From the NCBI GenBank assembly GCA_013146195.2, contig CM028379.1:163607998-163671997 (forward strand): DNA of 64,000 nt, written 5' to 3'. Below, piece after piece: positions 57,450-64,000 of this stretch (its first letter is position 1; every line of letters starts with the position of its first letter). The position numbers and the translations under genes were made by a program. The notes under the pieces were generated by a model, which worked only from the letters and a program-made list of their open reading frames with translations, did not search any database and was not told the origin of the DNA. This DNA is from Codonopsis lanceolata (lineage: Eukaryota > Streptophyta > Magnoliopsida > Asterales > Campanulaceae).

Positions 57450-58400
57450 TTTTGAGTTTACCTCCGCATTTAATATTAATATATTAATTAAACATTATTG
57501 TAATTATTACCAATTTTAATCCTAGTTATAGCACTTAGTCATTAAATGTTTCGAATATGGATTTTTTAGGTAGAAGGGTAGGAATAAAAACAACTGAAAA
57601 TCTATATTATAGTGTCTTAAAGTTGGTGAGGACAACTTTAATAGTGACATATCACCAAATTTTGATATTGTTAAATCCTCAAGTCTCTACATAACTTGAC
57701 TTGAGACTTTTCATTTTCTAGCTATTAGCTAAAAATAATAGTTAATATGTTATTGTGATATTAATCATTTTCTATTAATCTCTTTTATTGTTAATAATAG
57801 TGAAAATCTTAAATAGAACATATTTGCACAATTACTTTTGTCAACAAACAAATGACACGTAAATAATTAAATTCGTGTCTCAAGTTGCACAATTTCTTTC
57901 ACCAAAAACATTAATTTTTCAACAAAAATTTGGTGAGTATTTTAATGATTTCTAAAATCAACATTAATTTATAGACAATGTAAGATGCATCTCTACTATA
58001 ATTACAAATAAAAGTGATGTAACAAAAATTGGTTGAAAATTAATATTGGTTTAAAAAGTGTTTAGATAAATGACTTTTACTAAACTAACAAAAAAATATA
58101 TATGTTCACAATTGTTAGAAGTTGATGTTGGCTTTAAAAGTCCTTAGGTAAAATCTTGCCAATAAAAGTGATTTATTCCTCATTGGTTACAAAAAATTAT
58201 TTTAGTTTAAAAGTTTTTAGATAAAATTATATTTCACATTAGATAGAAAATAATGTTGGTTTCTAAAGTTTTAAGATAAAAGATTTCTACTATTATTATT
58301 AATATAATAGAGATATCTTTTAAAAGTATTAAAATAAAAGGCTTTTACTATTATTATTATTAATTACTATGTATTTATAAAATATATGTATTTCATATTG
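57450..58400. other. Unassigned AT-rich stretch with degenerate internal repeats
   Basis: Phrases such as GTTAGAAGTTGATGTTGG, GTTAGAAAATAATGTTGG and TTTAGATAAAA recur at 100-150 bp spacing between 58030 and 58310, suggesting a decayed tandem repeat. No gene. Confidence 0.35.
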
Positions 58401-58408
58401 GTTAGAAT

Positions 58409-58781
58409 TAGGCCTGGCAATTGGGTGGATTGGGTTAGAATGGGTAATGGGTTAAAACATGTTAAAACCCATTAGAACTCAAATGTCAAATAGGTTGAAA
58501 TGGATTGGGACGGAATGAGTTGGGTTGAAACGGGTAACTGATTAAAGCGGGTCAACCCATCTCAACCCAAAAAAATTTCCTCAAAAAATATAAATTTATA
58601 GCATAAAAGTCACAGATCAAAATGGTAACGGGAACCCAACCCGACCCAACTCATTAATATTATTGGGTCGAAACGGGTTACCTGCTTCAACCCAAAAATA
58701 TTAGTGGGTTGAGTTGGGTTGAGTAATTAGTGGGTTGAGTTGGGTGGGTTAATGGGTAATGAGTTACAATTGTCAAGCCTA
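58409..58781. mobile_element. hAT-type MITE, 373 bp, 8-bp target-site duplication
   Basis: GTTAGAAT flanks both sides (58401-58408 and 58782-58789). Ends TAGGCCTGGCAATTG and CAATTGTCAAGCCTA are inverted repeats with 13 of 15 matching. The interior is rich in GGGTTGAGTTGGGT and its complement. Confidence 0.85.
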
Positions 58782-58984
58782 GTTAGAATACATATATTAT
58801 TCTATTCGCATTAGTTAGAAAATGATGTTGTTCTCATATTCCAACATTTTAATCATGATGCCTAAAAATTTAATTCGTTCACTTTTCAAAGTTTTAATTC
58901 ATTCTAGCACCGTATTTTTTTCAAATGGAAAAATAAAATTTTTGGGGCGAAATAACTGCGATACTCTTAATGAGTTTGAGGCAC

Positions 58985-59135
58985 GCTAGGAAAATGCACG
59001 GCGATTCAAACATTTATGCATCGCGATTCAAAAAATTTATGCATCACGATTCAAAAATATTTAAAATTGCACCGCGATTCAAAAAATGTATGCACCGCAA
59101 TTCAAAAAAATTTAAAATTACACCTCGATTCAAAT
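58985..59135. repeat. GCGATTCAAAAA repeat, left part
   Basis: Six degenerate copies of GCACCGCGATTCAAAAAAT at about 20-30 bp spacing. A similar cluster occurs at 61590-61680, on the other side of the 2-kb hAT insertion. Confidence 0.65.
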
Positions 59136-59396
59136 TTCTTTAACCTCTCTAACCAATCATCCCTTTTCGTCATCACAGTACAAGCATCATCACCTTCCCT
59201 TTTTTGACTTCTCTCTATACACATACTTACACACCATGAAACACACGCACACAATCAAGTTTGTCTTATATCTCTCTGCTAGTCACTCTCACACACACGG
59301 TAAAATATAAACAAACACACACACACACTATCAACCAAAAATGCACACACAAAATCTCTAACCCCCACCTAATCCATAATTGAAAGAACCCAGATG

Positions 59397-61404
59397 TAGG
59401 GGTGGGAATCGAGTCGAGTTTCAGGTTTTTCGGGTTATCGGGTAACAGGTAGGATATTTTACTACCCGAACCCGCTTCGAAAAAAATGGGCACCCGAATT
59501 CATCGGTAACCGCAAAATCGGTTCGGGTAACCCATTATTTTTAAAACTACTTTTTTAATTAAAAAAATCCATTTTTTGTGCTTGGTAGGTTTGCAATTGC
59601 TTTGTATTGATATTGGTAATGGTAATGTGATATAACAACACCTATAAAATGCTTAATACAACACTTTTAAAAAACATTTTATCAAAATACCCTTTACGTA
59701 ATTTAATTTTTTTGTTTTTTTAATTAAATTTAAATTAACTAAAATTTAATTTTTTGTTTTTTAATTAAATTTAAATTAGCTAATTTTAAATTTAATAATT
59801 AATTTGATTTGAATTAGATTTAAATTAAAAAAAACAAGTTTTGGGTAATTTAATTTTGCTTTTTTACTATGGTTAATTTATTTATTTTTTGTTTCTTTAA
59901 TTAAATTTAAATTAGCTAAAATTTAATATTTTTTATTTTTTATTAAATTTAAATTAGCTAATTTAAAATTTAATAATTAATTTCATTTGAATTATGTTTA
60001 AATTTAAAAAAAAACAAGTTTTGGATTTAAGGTCTGGATTAGTACCAGTCCCAAACCCAATAATCTACCCCACAAGCCCACCGCCTGCTACCAGACCAGC
60101 CCATAACCCATTCCCCCCTTTTGGACTGCCAACCAACCAGGCCTAAACCCATCCCCCCATTTTGGATTGCTACCAGATCGGTCCCTAGCCCATCTCCCCG
60201 ATTTGGACTGGTACAAAACTGGTCCCTAAACCCAAAATTTGTTTTTTTTTTAAATTTAAACCTAATTCAAATCAAATTAATTATTAAATTTTAAATTAGC
60301 TAATTTAAATTTAATAAAAAACAAAAAATTTAATTTAATTTAAAAAACAAAAAAATTAAATTACCCAAAACTTTTTTTTTAATTTAAACCTAATTCAAAT
60401 CAAATTAATTATTAAATTTTAAATTACCTAATTTAAATTTAATAAAAAACAAAAAAATAAATTTTAGTTAATTTAAATTTAATTTTAAAAAAAGATTAAA
60501 TTAGGTAAAGGGTAATTTTGGAAAACATTTTTTACAAAACCGGTCCCTAAACCTTTCTTCTTTTTTTGTTATTTTTTCATTTAAACATTAAAAAATAAAT
60601 TAACAAATAAAAATTTAACATTTGGAGATAAAAATTGAACAATTAGAATTAAATATTACCGTAAAGTTCGCGTAAGTGGTAAATATAACATCGTCATCAT
60701 CGTCCATATCCACGTTTCAACATTTTTTTTGCCGATTTGCTTCCAAATTGTAGATTTTTTGGAAGTTTAAACTGATTGAAATTTTGACTGAGAGAAAAAT
60801 GCGTATGCAATTTTTTTTCACTTACAAGAAAATTTTTACAATCTGATATTTATACTCAAAGATAATTTTTCACTTAGTATAACTAAATCAAATTAATTAG
60901 TAATTTAATTGTGTTTAGTAACTAAATAAAATTAATTAATAAATTAATTGTGTTTAAAATATTTTTAAATTTAAAATTTGTTAAATTAAATTTAATAAAA
61001 AACGAAAAAAAATAAATTACATATTTTAAAAGTGTTGTATTAAGCATTTTATAGGTGATGTATTAAGTATACCCCTTTTTAAAACTACTTTTTTAATTTT
61101 AAAAAAAATCCATTTTTTTGTGCTTGGTAGGTTTGCAATTGCTTTGTATTGGTATTGGATAATGGTAATGTGATTTAAGAGTAGACTAAAGTCATAAGTG
61201 GTTGATTAGTTGGTTTAATGTAATAAAAAGATTAAAAATAATAATAATTAGTCATCTGAAAATCGGATTTTTCGGGTACCAATGCAAAACCCAATAACCG
61301 ACCCGTTTTTTCAGATCGGATTCGGGTAACCCGTTAACCAAAAATACCCGACCCGATCGGATCGGTTCGGGACCCAAAAACCCGAACCCGTTTGTCCACC
61401 CCTA
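59397..61404. mobile_element. Non-autonomous hAT element, 2008 bp, perfect 8-bp target-site duplication
   Basis: CCCAGATG occurs directly before 59397 and directly after 61404. Ends TAGGGGTGG and CCACCCCTA are perfect 9-bp inverted repeats of hAT type. Subterminal regions are full of CGGGTTCGGGT words in opposite orientation at the two ends. 59700-60020 and 60220-60530 form a second, inner inverted repeat of AATTTAAATTAGC-type sequence. No transposase frame, so movement would need an autonomous relative. Confidence 0.9.
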
Positions 61405-61589
61405 CCCAGATGAATGTCGACTACCATGGAGCTTTCGAGTTTTCCAATTTGATGTGTATTGTTGATGAAAAAAAAAGTATTATTATTACTGATCAAAACA
61501 CCTAGCAATGTGGTAAAGGATTAGCAGAGACGAAAGATAATTTCAAGAGGGAGTGCTTGGGAGGGAGAGAATACGCAAGTGTCTGTGAT

Positions 61590-61685
61590 ATATCGCGATT
61601 CAATTTCTTTGAAAAATGAATCACGATTCTAATAATGATGAAACGTGATTCAAAAACTGATGTATCGCGATTCAAAAAATGATAA
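61590..61685. repeat. GCGATTCAAAAA repeat, right part
   Basis: Four copies of a CGCGATTCAAAAAMTGAT-type word. Together with 58985-59135 this brackets the hAT insertion. Confidence 0.6.
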
Positions 61686-61786
61686 AGAGAGACAGGATAA
61701 AGAAACCGCAAAAGACCACAGATCCATGGAAATGAAGAAAGGTTGGTAGCCTAGCATAGTCTCTACATCTCTCTGCCACAGATTAG

Positions 61787-62191
61787 TGGGTTGAAAGATT
61801 ACCAGAATTGGAAGGATTCCCAAGGGCTTCTTCCCTCATTGACGAATGCTTTCGATTCTATCATAGGTCATTTACAGGGAAAGAAGCTCAGCATAGCTCG
61901 GAATACAGAGAAGGGATGGCAGGCAGGGTGTTAGAAAGCTTGGTTGCCAACATGCGAAGAATTGTGTTCCGTGTCATATATGTGTGGTCAATCCCAGAAC
62001 ACATGGCATTCATCATGGATGGAAACCATATGTTCACCAAGAAATGGAAACTCGAGGAAAGGGATAGGCATAAAGCTGGATTTTGGGCAATGATGTTCTT
62101 GCTCAAGTACTGCTATGAAATTTACGGAGTTGTTGAAGGAGTCGATGACATTTTTGGAACAATATTTCAAAAAATAGTCTTTTGCGGATGA
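61787..62191 (+). pseudogene. Truncated cis-prenyltransferase (dehydrodolichyl diphosphate synthase family)
   Basis: An open frame from just after a TAG at 61784 to TGA at 62191. It has no ATG at the family's usual start. It reads MRRIVFRVIYVWSIPEHMAF, IMDGN (about 62012-62026), a KKWKLEERDRHKAGF-like segment and LLKYCYEIYG. These match the N-terminal third of plant cis-prenyltransferases, which extend farnesyl or similar diphosphates with isopentenyl units to make dolichol or rubber-type chains. The catalytic Asp of the MDGN motif is kept, but the two residues after it are changed. The family's following strand and the rest of the protein (about two thirds) are missing. Plant members are often intronless, so this could be a retrocopy or a truncated duplicate. 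Not functional as read. Confidence 0.75.
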
Positions 62192-62199
62192 AAAAAAGA

Positions 62200-62570
62200 A
62201 CGGTGAACTTTTGAGGTTAAAAACTTTAGAAAATTGACCGGCCATAATTTTTCCCAAAATAAAATACAGAAGTGTAATACCACATCTCACATCATGTAGG
62301 TGTGTGAATTGTGTTCGATTTATAAGGTGGTCACACACTACCTCTGGGCACCAACATCATCCATAGACTTTTAGGTCGGCTTGTGGTGAGCCTAATGACC
62401 CAAGATATTGCGTACTCAATAAACCAATTTGTAAGTTATACGTAATAGACCGGACTTTCGAGCTCAGGACTTACAAGAAGTCACGCTATCAAATTCAAGA
62501 AGCATGGGAAATGTTTGAATCTTGATCATCCATGGAGCCAACTAGTTAAAACTAGCCATATCACATGCAC
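62200..62570. other. Unassigned stretch
   Basis: No gene. A CACATCTCACATCATGTAGG segment near 62280-62300 has no visible partner. Confidence 0.3.
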
Positions 62571-62571
62571 A

Positions 62572-62674
<103 letters not shown>

Positions 62675-63055
62675 AAGGTTGATGGGAGGTTGATGGGGGG
62701 ATCCTGACGTTACACTAAAGCTTAAACATTCTTTGAAGTGAATCTTCAGTTAGGTCTTTATAATCAATTTTCTCATGAAAATCATTATCGGTTGCTATAA
62801 AAGCTAATCTATTAAGATTTTCTTGTATCTTGTAGAACGCAAATAAGACTTTAATAGTTTCAATTTAGAAAAACTTTTTTCTACAAGTCACAAAAAGAGT
62901 CAACAAAATTTTATATGCAATTATTACATTAGGAAATCAATCTACACATTTTAATTTTTTTTAAATATAAACAAGACCCATCTTTTACTTATGCAAGAAT
63001 TATTTGAGCAACTAGGTTATAGGAAGTGATATATACTATTGTGATCTTATTCGTT

Positions 63056-63300
63056 AATCTCTCTGTTCCACCCAAATAATTCATGTTTGAAAAATCTAAT
63101 TATTAAGAGATATATAATTAGCATTATAGTTGGTCATAATTACAAAAATACTTGAGTATAACCAATATGATAATATCAAATGTAGATGTTAAAGTTGAAA
63201 TGTTATGGAAATGAAAAACATAATTTTTTGATAGTGACTCTTAAAGTGAAACATTTCAAAATAATAAGGTGAACTATTTGTACGAAATGGAAGGACTATT
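63056..63300. mobile_element. Possible degraded Stowaway-like MITE
   Basis: The left CTCTCTGTTCCACCCAAAT and right ACGAAATGGAAGGACTA are imperfect inverted counterparts of the Stowaway consensus. Ends are decayed and the target-site TA is not certain. Confidence 0.35.
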
Positions 63301-63562
63301 ATCTGACCGAAAATACTCTAACATTGGTTTTATATATAATACTTCACCCAATTCGGGCAAAGAGCTCACTATACTTTTTTGGGATGTTTCATTCTAAAAG
63401 TTCACTTTCAAAAATTATACTTACAATTTATATAGCACTTCATATTTATCCTTCACTTGTGTTGTAAGTACATTGTTTGTGCTTAACTATTTTTGAAATT
63501 ATGACTAACTAACGGGCAATACTAGGGTTACTCTCATTTTACACAAAATTATGGGTACTCTA

Positions 63563-63737
63563 TCGGGCAATGCTAGGATCACTCTCATTTTGCACTAAAT
63601 TATGGGTACTTTATGATGTGACATACTCTCATTGGTTGGACATTTTGTGGGTTCTAACACTCCAGATAATGAGAGTGTGTCATGTCATAGAGTATTCATA
63701 TTTTGGTGTAAAATAAGAGTGACCTAAGCATTACTTA
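63563..63737. mobile_element. MITE with about 50-bp terminal inverted repeats
   Basis: The left GCAATGCTAGGATCACTCTC matches the inverted right end AGAGTGACCTAAGCATTAC, and similarity extends inwards through TTTTGCACTAAATTATG. The segment 63512-63562 is an extra tandem copy of the left end (GGGCAATACTAGGGTTACTC). Confidence 0.6.
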
Positions 63738-63845
63738 TAATTTTAATGATATTAATATATCCTTCTAATAATTAGATTTTTTAAATAAGGATCTTTAGGT
63801 GAAAAGGAGGGAGTATATCTTATTATCAAAGTTCTTCCTCTTTAT

Positions 63846-63847
<2 letters not shown>

Positions 63848-63881
<34 letters not shown>
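63848..63881. repeat. (GA)n microsatellite
   Basis: A pure GA run of about 34 bp. Confidence 0.95.
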
Positions 63882-63884
<3 letters not shown>

Positions 63885-64000
63885 GTTTTTGTTTACAACT
63901 TTCCCAAGGAACTAGGTTAGTTTGTTTAATTAATTGATTTTTTAAAAACAAATCATAAATATTGAAAGACAATAAAGGAACAAGGAATCACCGAATCAAT

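Overview
The window looks like repeat-rich intergenic DNA from a dicot nuclear genome. It is AT-rich, has GT-AG introns, and carries plant-specific families: Ty3/gypsy chromovirus pol, an L1-type LINE with a DUF4283 ORF1 and an RNase H, plant mobile domain (PMD) proteins, CACTA, hAT and Helitron ends, a DAD1-like lipase and a plant cis-prenyltransferase. The species cannot be named from this. A run of exactly 100 N at 5760-5859 splits it into two contigs, so the left 5.8 kb need not truly adjoin the rest.

Layout. 1-5759 is a damaged second copy of 40698-46514: the end of a long LTR-like repeat, a stem-loop, a 128-bp tandem array and a broken PMD gene. 5860-7220 is unassigned. 7222-11860 is a patchwork of local satellites ending against a CACTA terminus (about 11890-12151). 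12152-20430 holds an LRR-like fragment, two copies of a Helitron-end/RNase H segment, a 245-bp tandem array and a fold-back array. 20434-28749 is an old LTR split by a 5.56-kb LINE (about 22385-27947). 28750-38455 is a younger minus-strand chromovirus with LTRs of about 3.7 kb, a short and mostly empty internal region, and a right LTR cut short. 38791-48197 is a plus-strand unit: a 3.0-kb LTR-like repeat, stem-loop, tandem array, PMD gene with introns, then a second gene with its own TATA box that resembles the DUF7745 family. From 48.2 kb the window is quieter. Its one intact host gene is a two-exon phospholipase A1-II/DSEL-like lipase (51049-52344, minus). The rest holds three hAT-type elements with 8-bp target-site duplications, a long-TIR element, MITE-like repeats and a truncated cis-prenyltransferase pseudogene (61787-62191).

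How the parts relate. Most of the window records nested insertion: LINE into an old LTR, chromovirus into the same old LTR, and the PMD unit against the truncated chromovirus LTR. Only the lipase looks like a working cellular gene. The least ordinary items are the PMD/DUF7745-like pair behind a structured leader, the satellite patchwork with a single-copy relative of its right-hand array on the left flank, the 92-bp palindrome and scrambled DNA inside the LINE, and the biased differences between the two PMD copies, which look partly like a sequencing artefact.
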